Origin: an uncultured Bacilli bacterium
Lineage (GTDB): Bacteria; Bacillota_I; Bacilli_A; RF39; UBA660
Length of the DNA: 7,003 bases
Direction of reading: 5' to 3'
Assembly: GCA_944350405.1 (NCBI GenBank)
Contig: CALVPC010000053.1
Span: 1 to 7,003 of the forward strand
The translations under genes were made by a program, and so were the position numbers. Shown piece after piece: positions 1 through 5,995 of the stretch. The first letter of the stretch is position 1. The number at the start of each line of letters is the position of its first letter. Under the pieces are notes generated by a model. The model made no database searches. It was not told the origin of the DNA and saw only the letters and a program-made list of their open reading frames with translations.

Positions 1-1
1 G

Positions 2-40
2 GCACATAAAGAAAAGAATGCTGTAAAAGTATTTGCATAA
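2..40 (+). CDS. Possible C-terminal end of a plus-strand gene cut by the window edge
   Basis: One plus-strand frame is open from the window edge and reads AHKEKNAVKVFA before TAA, with a second in-frame TAA directly after (41-43). The other two plus frames hit stops within 30 bases. A tandem stop followed by a small inverted repeat (44-61) is what the end of a gene would look like, and it would be convergent with the tRNA. Twelve codons are too few to recognise a family, and an open frame of this length can arise by chance, so this is only a possible gene end. Confidence 0.3.
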   Translation, partial: AHKEKNAVKVFA

Positions 41-43
41 TAA

Positions 44-61
44 ATTAGCTAGAGTGCTAAT
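44..61. terminator. Small inverted repeat between convergent units, possible weak bidirectional terminator
   Basis: ATTAGC (44-49) and GCTAAT (56-61) are perfect 6-base arms around a 6-base loop. On the minus strand the hairpin comes 10 bases after the tRNA 3' end and is followed by TTATTATG; on the plus strand it comes just after the tandem stops and is followed by ACTAATTATTT. The position suits a terminator for either unit. The stem is short with only two G-C pairs and the T-runs are broken, so it would be weak. Confidence 0.3.
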
Positions 62-71
62 ACTAATTATT

Positions 72-148
72 TGGTAGCGACGGAGGGGATCGAACCCCCG
101 ACCTTCCGGGTATGAACCGGACGCTCTAGCCAGCTGAGCTACATCGCC
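72..148 (-). tRNA. tRNA-Met(CAT), elongator type
   Basis: The minus strand folds into a full 77-nt cloverleaf with encoded CCA (74-72). The acceptor arm is GGCGATG with CGTCGCT, including a G1-U72 wobble; the D arm is GCTC/GAGC; the anticodon stem is TCCGG/CCGGA around TTCATAC, giving anticodon CAT at 114-112; the T arm carries TTCGATC. The first pair and the anticodon stem lack the initiator-specific features (unpaired C1, three G-C pairs next to the loop), so this is not tRNA-fMet. From memory it closely resembles the Bacillus elongator tRNA-Met. A tRNA-Ile2 precursor, which also carries CAT before lysidine modification, is less likely but not fully excluded by eye. It is the only GC-rich stretch in the window. 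Confidence 0.95.
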
Positions 149-169
149 AGAAAAAATATAGGCAAGATA

Positions 170-198
170 ATAATATCATACCTAAAAAAAAGTTTCAA
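170..198 (-). promoter_or_regulatory. Sigma-A-type promoter of the tRNA-Met gene
   Basis: On the minus strand, TTGAAA (198-193) is followed after exactly 17 bases by TATTAT (175-170), preceded by TGA (178-176), so it is also an extended -10. Transcription would begin near 163, about 15 bases before the mature tRNA 5' end. It lies wholly between the pseudouridine synthase stop codon and the tRNA, so the tRNA does not depend on readthrough from the gene upstream. Confidence 0.7.
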
Positions 199-216
199 GC
201 ATTTTTAACACTTTTA

Positions 217-942
217 CTATTTTTTACCATTTTTAGCAAGACTATACATCTGCCTAACTTCCTTAGGAGTAAGCATTCTATACTCTTTTGAAGCAAGATT
301 GTTAATATTTAAAAAACCAATAGATTCTCTTTTTAACTTTAAAACTTCATTGCCAACTTCAAGAAACATCCTCTTAACTTGATGATACTTTCCTTCAGTA
401 ATAGTTATATAAACTATACTTGTATCTGTATTTTTATCATACCTTTTAACCTTAACTTTAGCTTTTTTAGTTTTTATTCCATCTATTACAACTCCATCTC
501 TCAAACGAAATAATTTGTCTGGAGTAAGAGCCCCTTTAATTTTAGCAACATAAGTTTTTAAAACGTTACTACTAGGACTAGTAAGTAAATTAGCAAACTC
601 TCCATCATTAGTAAGTATAATTGCCCCAGTTGTATCATAATCCAATCTACCAACAGGAAATATCCTAACATCCGTATCAATAAGTGAAGTTATAATTGTT
701 CTATTTTTGTCATCATCTGTTGTACAAACAACACCTCTTGGCTTATTAAGAAGATAATAAACTTTATTGTCTTTTCCCAAAAGTTCATCATCTATATAAA
801 CTTTATCCTTATCTGAAACTTTATAACCTAAAGTATTTATTATTTCATCATTTACCCTAACTCTACCAGCTAAAATAAGCTCTTCAGCTTTTCTTCTAGA
901 AGTATAACCAGAACTAGCAATTCTTTTTTGTAATCTTTCCAT
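217..942 (-). CDS. RsuA/RluB-family rRNA pseudouridine synthase
   Basis: Predicted to isomerise one uridine of ribosomal RNA to pseudouridine in the cytoplasm. The 241-residue protein has an N-terminal S4 RNA-binding domain (about 1-47, starting MERLQKRIASSGYTSRRKAE), then the catalytic domain with the signature GRLDYDTTG (98-106), D101 being the catalytic aspartate, followed by LTNDGEF. The C-terminal signature EGKYHQVKRM (183-192) is of the RsuA kind (16S rRNA), whereas the S4 start and catalytic block resemble Bacillus RluB (23S rRNA), so the target uridine is left open. I start it at ATG 942 rather than GTG 951: the GTG lies inside a ribosome-binding site (GGGTGA, 953-948) five bases before that ATG, and the family begins at MERLQK. 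It follows the carboxypeptidase gene with no terminator between them. In B. subtilis, rluB also lies near a D,D-carboxypeptidase gene (dacB). Confidence 0.93.
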   Translation of the reverse strand: MERLQKRIASSGYTSRRKAEELILAGRVRVNDEIINTLGYKVSDKDKVYIDDELLGKDNKVYYLLNKPRGVVCTTDDDKNRTIITSLIDTDVRIFPVGRLDYDTTGAIILTNDGEFANLLTSPSSNVLKTYVAKIKGALTPDKLFRLRDGVVIDGIKTKKAKVKVKRYDKNTDTSIVYITITEGKYHQVKRMFLEVGNEVLKLKRESIGFLNINNLASKEYRMLTPKEVRQMYSLAKNGKK

Positions 943-947
943 AAACT

Positions 948-953
948 TCACCC
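948..953 (-). promoter_or_regulatory. Ribosome-binding site that decides the pseudouridine synthase start
   Basis: GGGTGA on the minus strand, five bases before ATG 942. It pairs with the UCACC part of the 16S rRNA 3' end. An upstream in-frame GTG (951-949) is part of this site and therefore unlikely to be the start. Confidence 0.7.
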
Positions 954-959
954 GGATAA

Positions 960-988
960 ATTATAAATTATTTTATATAGTTTATCAA
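960..988 (-). promoter_or_regulatory. Strong sigma-A-type promoter for the pseudouridine synthase gene
   Basis: TTGATA (988-983, 5 of 6 consensus bases) and TATAAT (965-960, 6 of 6) are separated by exactly 17 bases. The -35 box overlaps the TGA stop codon of the carboxypeptidase gene (987-985). Initiation would fall near 953, at the first G of the ribosome-binding site, giving a leader of about 11 bases. The gene can therefore be transcribed independently of its upstream neighbour. Confidence 0.6.
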
Positions 989-2040
989 GTTAAATTTTTA
1001 AAAAAATTAACTAGCTTATCCCAAAAAGAATTCTCATATAGTCTTAAATAAACATCCTCTTTATGTATAAGTTCATCATCTAAATATATTAAAACCTCTC
1101 CTACTACTCCTTTTTTATTGCTATTAAAAATTACTTTCTTGCTAACTTTTGATAACTCTTCATTAGTAAGGGGATAAGAAAATGAATTATTTATATACAA
1201 TTTACCATTTAAAGTAGAATCAACTTTAAAGTTATCTTTATCTAATATTTTATAGTTTTTATATTTAGAAAACACTTCTTCAAAATTATTAATATGAAAA
1301 TTATATCCATAATCATTACCAATGGAAACCATAACAAGATCTAAATCATTATTACTAGCACTGCTAATTAAAAGCCTGCCAGCATCTGGAGTATATCCAG
1401 TCTTACCACCAGTACATTTATCATACATATCAAGCATTTCCATTCTATTTTTAAAATAATAACTTTTCTTGTCACTTTCCGTCTTATAAGACTCTGTACT
1501 AACTATATCTCTAAAAGTTCTATTTTTATAAGCATAGCTATATATCAAACTTAAATCACTTACAGTAGAATAATTTTTTTCATTATCATCTAAACCACTT
1601 GGATTATTAAAAATAGTATTTGTAAGTCCCAAACTTCTAGCTTTCTCATTCATTAATTTAACAAAATTCTGAACACTACCACCAGCATGCTTTGCAATTA
1701 CCATTGAAGCATCATTACCACTTCTTAAAATAAGTCCATACAAAAGATCCTGCATTAAAATATTTTCTCCAACTTCTAAATACACATTTGTACCATCCAT
1801 AGTAAGAATTTCATCACCAACTGTAACAACATCTGAAAGATTAGAATTCTCAATACCAACTATTGCAGTCATTACCTTAGTAGTAGAAGCAGGTAATTTT
1901 TTAACATTAGAAGCTTTTTCCAAAAATACCCTCCCACTACTTATATCCCTAATAATATAGTTAGTAAACTCTTCTTCAGCTAAAACTGTAATAGGAAATA
2001 AAATTGAAATTAAACTAAAAACAAAAACTATCTTTTTCAT
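985..2040 (-). CDS. Serine-type D-alanyl-D-alanine carboxypeptidase (PBP5/DacF family)
   Basis: An exported low-molecular-weight penicillin-binding protein predicted to remove the terminal D-alanine of peptidoglycan stem peptides outside the membrane. Residues 1-21 are a signal peptide (MKK, hydrophobic core, cleavage likely after VLA). The peptidase S11 motifs are all present: STTK (S52 the acyl-ester serine, K55), SGN (107-109) and KTG (213-215) in CTGGKTGYTPDAG. After about residue 250 comes a weaker beta-type region like the PBP5 C-terminal domain, then a terminal amphipathic aromatic helix (SFWDKLVNFFKNL) that probably anchors it to the outer membrane leaflet. The 351 residues are a little short for the family. 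The start is ATG with GGTGAT four bases away. A terminator separates it from the kinase-like gene upstream. It may be sporulation-linked DacF/DacB or the vegetative DacA type; the window has no spore genes to decide this. Confidence 0.95.
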   Translation of the reverse strand: MKKIVFVFSLISILFPITVLAEEEFTNYIIRDISSGRVFLEKASNVKKLPASTTKVMTAIVGIENSNLSDVVTVGDEILTMDGTNVYLEVGENILMQDLLYGLILRSGNDASMVIAKHAGGSVQNFVKLMNEKARSLGLTNTIFNNPSGLDDNEKNYSTVSDLSLIYSYAYKNRTFRDIVSTESYKTESDKKSYYFKNRMEMLDMYDKCTGGKTGYTPDAGRLLISSASNNDLDLVMVSIGNDYGYNFHINNFEEVFSKYKNYKILDKDNFKVDSTLNGKLYINNSFSYPLTNEELSKVSKKVIFNSNKKGVVGEVLIYLDDELIHKEDVYLRLYENSFWDKLVNFFKNLT

Positions 2041-2043
2041 ATA

Positions 2044-2060
2044 ATCACCATTAAATTATA
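2044..2060 (-). promoter_or_regulatory. Candidate -10 box and ribosome-binding site of the carboxypeptidase gene
   Basis: TATAAT (2060-2055), then TTAAT, then GGTGAT (2049-2044), then TAT and the ATG at 2040. The spacing copies the start regions of the pseudouridine synthase and rnhC genes. No -35 box is recognisable at 16-18 bases, since that stretch is the loop and arm of the preceding terminator, so the promoter call is weak. The ribosome-binding site itself is convincing. Confidence 0.35.
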
Positions 2061-2062
2061 TG

Positions 2063-2087
2063 AAAAAAGAGAAATGTTTATTTCTCT
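2063..2087 (-). terminator. Rho-independent terminator of the histidine-kinase-like gene
   Basis: On the minus strand AGAGAAAT and ATTTCTCT form a perfect 8-bp stem (arms 2087-2080 and 2075-2068) around a 4-base loop, running into TTTTTT. The 5' arm begins within the TAG stop codon of the gene (2088-2086). The stem has only two G-C pairs, so some readthrough into the carboxypeptidase gene is possible. Confidence 0.65.
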
Positions 2088-3900
2088 AAATATATTTTTC
2101 AGCAATTCTCTTTATTTCATTATCAATATTATCATAAATAATACAATCACTAAATCCATCATTTATAAAATGGTCTTTTATAAATTCCTTATCTTTACTA
2201 ATCATAATAACAACTGGAGTCTTAAACTTTTTATTTTTCTTTAATTCTTTTAAAATAACATAAGCATTATCTGGTTCCATATCATCTTTTAAAATAATCA
2301 AATCAAAAGTATCTCCAGCGCTTATTTTATCAATACACTCACGCCCAACTAAAGTTGATATAACATCTACATCATATTTTAATAACATTCTTTCTATCTT
2401 ATCTAAATTATCACTATCATCTGCTACTAAAATTCTTTTTTTAACTTTTACACCTAGATTATATTTTTTAACATCTTCTAATATCTTTTCTTCTTTAGTA
2501 TCTTCAATTCTTTGATCAACCACAACTACTATAATAGATCCTTTACCTTCTTCACTCTTAATACTAATAGAACCACCTAACATTTTTAATATTTTTATAG
2601 CAATTGGCATTTCTAAATTTAAGCTATCATTTTTTTGAAATTCTTCTACACTTACATCGTCATTTGAAGATAAAAGTTCATTAATTTTAGAAATACTCAT
2701 ACCACATCCAGAATCTTTTATAGTAAATACTAATCTACAAATATCATATCTAGTTATAGAATCAAATTCCACATCTATAAATCCAGAATTTGTATATTTG
2801 ATACTATTAGAAATTATGGAAAGAAGCACTTGTTTAAGCTTTATATTATCTCCAAACAAATATTCAGGATATTTATTAAAAACTCTAAGATTAAATTCTA
2901 TTTCAGAATCTTTTTTACAATATGACAATTGGTTTTTAGCTGTAACTTCAATATCCGTTAAAAATTTCTTCGTCATATATTTGTTATTATACATTTTTAT
3001 CTTCTTAACATCTACTGAAGAAATACTAGTAATATCATTCATTATAAAATAAGCATTATTAGCATCTTGTTGTATAATAGCAATAAGTCTATCTCTTTCT
3101 TCTTTACTATTTGTATCCTTATATAATTTACTAATATTAATAATATTTTGTATAGGTTTTTTCATTTCTTGTGAAACTTTAAATAAGAAATTAGACTTAT
3201 CGTTTACTGACGCTTCAACAAGTTCCTTATTCCTAAGAAGAATATTAATCATCTGCATATCAGGATTTTCAATAGTAAAATACATCAAAAATGTAATAAA
3301 AACATCCGCAGCAGTCATAAGTAAATATCCCGTTGTATTTTGTATAAATAACATAAGCATTCCAATACCAAAATATGCGAAAAGTGGCAAATATTTTTTA
3401 TTTTTAAAATCTTTATAGTTTTTAATCATAGTAACAATTGCTATAGATAAGAATACAAATGTAACAATATAAACTAAATTAACACATAATCCAGTAGGAA
3501 AAGCCTGTCCGTTATCAGTTATAACCTCAACTGGTAAAACCATTACTAAAATTAAAAGCACAACATAAACTATACCACAATATTTTAAATAACGTTTAGC
3601 TTTTTTATCTTTATCGCGATCAGAAACAAGAAGTACATAAAGTATCATAAGAGTATCCCATGTTATATAAAATAATATAATAAATTTTGTTAATAAAATA
3701 TAAGAAAAAGAAGTAACATCATAATTATTAATATATAAAATACCAGAAAAAGCATCAAGTATAATACCAATTAATGAAACTATTAATAAATATGAGTATA
3801 CTTTATTTTCAACATAATTAACTCTCTTTTTGGAAAAAAACACAATTATTAACAAAATAGTATATATTAAACAAGTTACAGAAACAGCAATAGAAATCAT
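2086..3900 (-). CDS. Membrane hybrid histidine-kinase-like protein with degenerate catalytic sites (probable pseudokinase and pseudoreceiver)
   Basis: The 604-residue protein has the plan of a hybrid sensor kinase. About seven hydrophobic segments fill residues 1-210 (roughly 1-23, 35-56, 64-92, 103-124, 137-159 and two in 170-210), with no large external loop. Next come an H-box region (234-260), an HATPase domain (about 340-462) and a receiver domain (488-604). Key residues are changed. The H-box reads KVSQEMKKP, so the phosphoacceptor His is Gln244. The N-box Asn (N365) and G1 box DSGCGM (396-401) survive, but the GLGL of the ATP lid is LNLEMP near 427-432. The receiver keeps D494 and D495, yet an ungapped alignment of FDLIILKDDMEP puts Lys538 at the phosphoacceptor Asp, and the conserved Lys before Pro is lost in CIIYDNID. 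The frame is intact with a good ribosome-binding site (AGGAGG), so it looks like a maintained regulator rather than a pseudogene. It has its own promoter and terminator, and no response regulator is adjacent. Ligand and partner are unknown. Confidence 0.88.
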   Translation of the reverse strand: MISIAVSVTCLIYTILLIIVFFSKKRVNYVENKVYSYLLIVSLIGIILDAFSGILYINNYDVTSFSYILLTKFIILFYITWDTLMILYVLLVSDRDKDKKAKRYLKYCGIVYVVLLILVMVLPVEVITDNGQAFPTGLCVNLVYIVTFVFLSIAIVTMIKNYKDFKNKKYLPLFAYFGIGMLMLFIQNTTGYLLMTAADVFITFLMYFTIENPDMQMINILLRNKELVEASVNDKSNFLFKVSQEMKKPIQNIINISKLYKDTNSKEERDRLIAIIQQDANNAYFIMNDITSISSVDVKKIKMYNNKYMTKKFLTDIEVTAKNQLSYCKKDSEIEFNLRVFNKYPEYLFGDNIKLKQVLLSIISNSIKYTNSGFIDVEFDSITRYDICRLVFTIKDSGCGMSISKINELLSSNDDVSVEEFQKNDSLNLEMPIAIKILKMLGGSISIKSEEGKGSIIVVVVDQRIEDTKEEKILEDVKKYNLGVKVKKRILVADDSDNLDKIERMLLKYDVDVISTLVGRECIDKISAGDTFDLIILKDDMEPDNAYVILKELKKNKKFKTPVVIMISKDKEFIKDHFINDGFSDCIIYDNIDNEIKRIAEKYI

Positions 3901-3923
3901 ATCAAAATCCTCCTTATAATAGT

Positions 3924-3952
3924 ATTATAAATTTTACAATCAAAAAAATCAA
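3924..3952 (-). promoter_or_regulatory. Promoter of the histidine-kinase-like gene, nested in the preceding terminator
   Basis: TTGATT (3952-3947) and TATAAT (3929-3924) are 17 bases apart, with initiation expected near 3917 and AAGGAGG (3915-3909) directly after. The -35 box is part of the 3' arm of the ligase terminator. A second possible pair, TTGATT (3943-3938) with TATTAT (3921-3916) at 16 bases, abuts the ribosome-binding site and is less convincing. Confidence 0.55.
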
Positions 3953-3974
3953 CAATATTTATTGCTGATTTTTT
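3942..3974 (-). terminator. Rho-independent terminator of the acyl-CoA synthetase-type gene
   Basis: A 14-bp stem with one G-U pair: arms 3974-3961 and 3956-3943, with CAGCAAT facing ATTGTTG in the inner part, a 4-base loop, A6/T6 at the base, and seven Ts leaving the hairpin (3948-3942). It begins 6 bases after the TGA stop. The A-run before the stem could let it work for transcripts on the other strand too, but no plus-strand gene ends here. Confidence 0.8.
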
Positions 3975-3980
3975 AAATAC

Positions 3981-5819
3981 TCACTTTAAAATTCTTTGTT
4001 TTGCTTCTTCCTTAGTTTTCCCCATAAATCCTAATTGTTCTAATTTCTTAAAGTCCAGCTTACCATACAAAGTAAGAGGTAATTGTTCTATAAAATTATA
4101 GCCAGCAGGAACAGCATATTCTCCAACATGTTCCTTTATTGCATCATCTGCAAAAGCCATTATATCATTATAGGAAGATTCATCATATCCTTCATTTAAT
4201 ACAATATTTGCAACTGGAACTAATCTTTCAACTTCATCACTAACACCAACTACAGCACATTCTTTAATAGCAGGATGAATAGATATAATTTTTTCAATAT
4301 AAGAAGGATAAATACGATTTTCTCTTCTAGTTATTATTCTCTTCATTCTACCAGTAACATAAAGTAACCCATCCTCATCAAAATATCCTAAATCACCAGA
4401 ATGATACCACTTGTCTCCATCATGTTCTTTAATAACCAAATCAGTCTCATCTTTCTTAGAACCAAAATAACCATTTACCACAGTAGGACCTTTAACTCTA
4501 ATCTCTCCAATTTCTCCATATCCTAACTCTATATTCTCATCTTGATTATCTGGATCAAAAACACCAATTACATTATTCAAATAAGGTGCTCCTATTGAAC
4601 CATATTTAAAACAATTATCTCTCATACAAGTAGTACCAGCACTAGTCTCAGTAGCACCATATCCAATCCATACTTTAGCAGATGACCCACGTTCCTCTAA
4701 AAAATTTTGACATTTTTTTTGTAACTTCTCTCCCAACGCTTCACCGCCAGAACATATTATTTTTACAAAAGATAAATCAACATTTTTTAATAAATCACTA
4801 TCCAGCATTGCCTTAACTTGCACAGGCCCTACAAGTAAAATATTAGGTTTCTTTTCTAAAACCAATTTTGGTATCTCTTCTGTAGTAAACTTTGGAACTA
4901 AATCAAGCTTAAGATTTAAACATGAAGCTAAATGAAATAAATTATTTAATCCTAAAGCATGAAATGAAGGAACAATACCAAGAACACTCATTCCATCTTC
5001 AAATCCCATTTCAGAATATAAATGTTGATAAATTAGAGCATTATATTGTTCATTAGTAGCTACTACTCCTTTAGGAATACCAGTAGAACCCCCAGTATGA
5101 ACTATAGTAGCAACAGAATTTTCATCAAATACTTCTTCTATATCACCTTTATATTTTTTACCTTCAGCTAAAAAGTCTAACCAATCCATATACTTATCCC
5201 CATAAGGAATATTATCAGATTTAACTTCTATATTTTTCATTTTTCTAACAACATCAGGAATCGAACTAAATGCTGAAACTGTAATTATCTTTTCCAAACA
5301 AGTTTCATTCTCTATAGCAGCAATTGCAGGATACAGCTGATCAATAGCAAAAATATATTTTGCTTTAGAATCATTAATATCTTCTTTTATTAATTTAGGT
5401 GTTTTAAGCGGGCTAACAGAATGAATTACTGCCCCAATTTTATTTAAAGCATACATCAAATGACTAACTTCAGGAATATTAGGAAGTGACATCATTACTA
5501 TATCACCTTTTTCAACACCTAACTGTTTCAAAGCTTTTGCTGTATCATCTATCAAATTTAATCTATCTTTATTTGTAAATGGTATACCAAAATATTCCAT
5601 TGTAACATCATCAGGTTTTTGACTAACACAATCCCTCATCAATTGATACATAGATTTAGGCTCAAAATTACTCTTAATTGCATCTTCACTAAAATATTTA
5701 AGCCACAATCTATCCATACTAGGATACCCAGTAATAGGACCTTGCTTTTTACCAATAGCAATATCTCTTAAATTTAAATTTTTTAGCATCTCTTCATTAT
5801 AAACTTTTACATTTTCCAT
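3981..5819 (-). CDS. AMP-forming acyl-CoA synthetase-type ligase (class I adenylate-forming enzyme)
   Basis: Predicted to activate a carboxylic acid with ATP to an acyl-adenylate and pass it to a thiol, most likely CoA; an acyl carrier protein cannot be excluded. The cytoplasmic 612-residue protein carries the superfamily core motifs in order: phosphate loop HTGGSTGIPKG (241-251), GYGATET (386-392), YHSGDLGYFDEDG (472-484) with D476 for ribose contact, hinge motif GRMKR (490-494), and the C-terminal catalytic lysine K587 in LYGKLDF. The N-terminal extension with GYPSMDRLWLKYFSEDAI (31-48) precedes the canonical fold and recalls a clostridial/Bacilli subgroup usually annotated as long-chain fatty-acid-CoA ligase. 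The hinge has Arg where many synthetases have KD, and Glu-Asn instead of a Gly-rich turn. Start ATG with GGGGAGG four to five bases upstream. It is bracketed by its own promoters and terminator, so it is a single-gene unit. The substrate cannot be read from sequence. Confidence 0.9.
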   Translation of the reverse strand: MENVKVYNEEMLKNLNLRDIAIGKKQGPITGYPSMDRLWLKYFSEDAIKSNFEPKSMYQLMRDCVSQKPDDVTMEYFGIPFTNKDRLNLIDDTAKALKQLGVEKGDIVMMSLPNIPEVSHLMYALNKIGAVIHSVSPLKTPKLIKEDINDSKAKYIFAIDQLYPAIAAIENETCLEKIITVSAFSSIPDVVRKMKNIEVKSDNIPYGDKYMDWLDFLAEGKKYKGDIEEVFDENSVATIVHTGGSTGIPKGVVATNEQYNALIYQHLYSEMGFEDGMSVLGIVPSFHALGLNNLFHLASCLNLKLDLVPKFTTEEIPKLVLEKKPNILLVGPVQVKAMLDSDLLKNVDLSFVKIICSGGEALGEKLQKKCQNFLEERGSSAKVWIGYGATETSAGTTCMRDNCFKYGSIGAPYLNNVIGVFDPDNQDENIELGYGEIGEIRVKGPTVVNGYFGSKKDETDLVIKEHDGDKWYHSGDLGYFDEDGLLYVTGRMKRIITRRENRIYPSYIEKIISIHPAIKECAVVGVSDEVERLVPVANIVLNEGYDESSYNDIMAFADDAIKEHVGEYAVPAGYNFIEQLPLTLYGKLDFKKLEQLGFMGKTKEEAKQRILK

Positions 5820-5856
5820 AATAACCTCCCCAAAATGCTTATAGCACCCTAAAACA

Positions 5857-5884
5857 ATTATAACATCTAACTTTAATTTTTGAA
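5857..5884 (-). promoter_or_regulatory. Proximal promoter (P2) of the ligase gene
   Basis: TATAAT (5862-5857) preceded by TGT (5865-5863) is a perfect extended -10 on the minus strand. The -35 box is poor: TTCAAA (5884-5879) at 16 bases. Initiation near 5850 would leave a leader of about 30 bases containing the ribosome-binding site. Confidence 0.5.
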
Positions 5885-5892
5885 ACTTTAAA

Positions 5893-5907
5893 TGTAAAAT
5901 ATTTACA
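5893..5907. promoter_or_regulatory. Inverted repeat TGTAAA-N3-TTTACA, candidate operator
   Basis: Two perfect 6-base arms (5893-5898 and 5902-5907) around ATA. It lies about 10 bases downstream of the predicted P1 start and 9 bases upstream of the P2 -35 box, a position suited to a repressor of P1 or a regulator of P2. I cannot name the protein; it does not match the published FapR or Bacillus FadR consensus as I recall them. A small transcript hairpin is an alternative reading. Confidence 0.35.
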
Positions 5908-5921
5908 CATAAACGTCTGAT

Positions 5922-5949
5922 ATTATAAACAAAATAATAATTAATTCAA
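5922..5949 (-). promoter_or_regulatory. Distal promoter (P1) of the ligase gene
   Basis: TTGAAT (5949-5944) and TATAAT (5927-5922), 16 bases apart, on the minus strand. Initiation is expected near 5916, giving a leader of about 95 bases that contains the inverted repeat at 5893-5907, all of P2 and the ribosome-binding site. Confidence 0.55.
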
Positions 5950-5952
5950 GAA

Positions 5953-5966
5953 AAAATCATGATTTT
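5953..5966. promoter_or_regulatory. Perfect 14-bp palindrome AAAATCATGATTTT, candidate regulator site
   Basis: A gapless palindrome between the divergent ligase and rnhC units, 3 bases upstream of the P1 -35 box and 8-30 bases before the candidate rnhC -35 boxes. The TCATGA core makes it more than a simple A/T run. An activator of P1 or a shared regulator is plausible; no protein can be assigned. Confidence 0.3.
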
Positions 5967-5995
5967 GCGTTTCATTTTCATATAAAATTTATATA

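Noticed and set aside
52..60. GAGTGCTAA, identical to one half of the CIRCE operator (HrcA site)
   Set aside because: The other half (TTAGCACTC nine bases upstream) is absent; the bases instead form part of a short hairpin, and no heat-shock gene is near.
943..951. GTG at 951 as the start of the pseudouridine synthase
   Set aside because: The GTG is inside the GGGTGA ribosome-binding site of the ATG at 942, and family members begin MERLQK at that ATG.
2798..3052. Plus-strand open frame of 84 codons
   Set aside because: It is antisense within the HATPase-encoding part of the kinase-like gene, has no ribosome-binding site and no recognisable domain; an open shadow frame is expected in such AT-rich DNA.
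3916..3943. Alternative promoter TTGATT-N16-TATTAT for the kinase-like gene
   Set aside because: Its start would fall inside the AAGGAGG site and remove part of it; the TTGATT-N17-TATAAT pair a few bases upstream is better.
5836..5846. TGCTTATAGCA hairpin just upstream of the ligase ribosome-binding site
   Set aside because: Only a 4-bp stem with a 3-base loop; too weak to claim translational control or a riboswitch.
5820..5916. Possible riboswitch in the approximately 95-base leader of the ligase gene
   Set aside because: The leader is AT-rich with no stable multi-stem fold or conserved aptamer core that I can recognise, and no terminator-type hairpin before the start codon.
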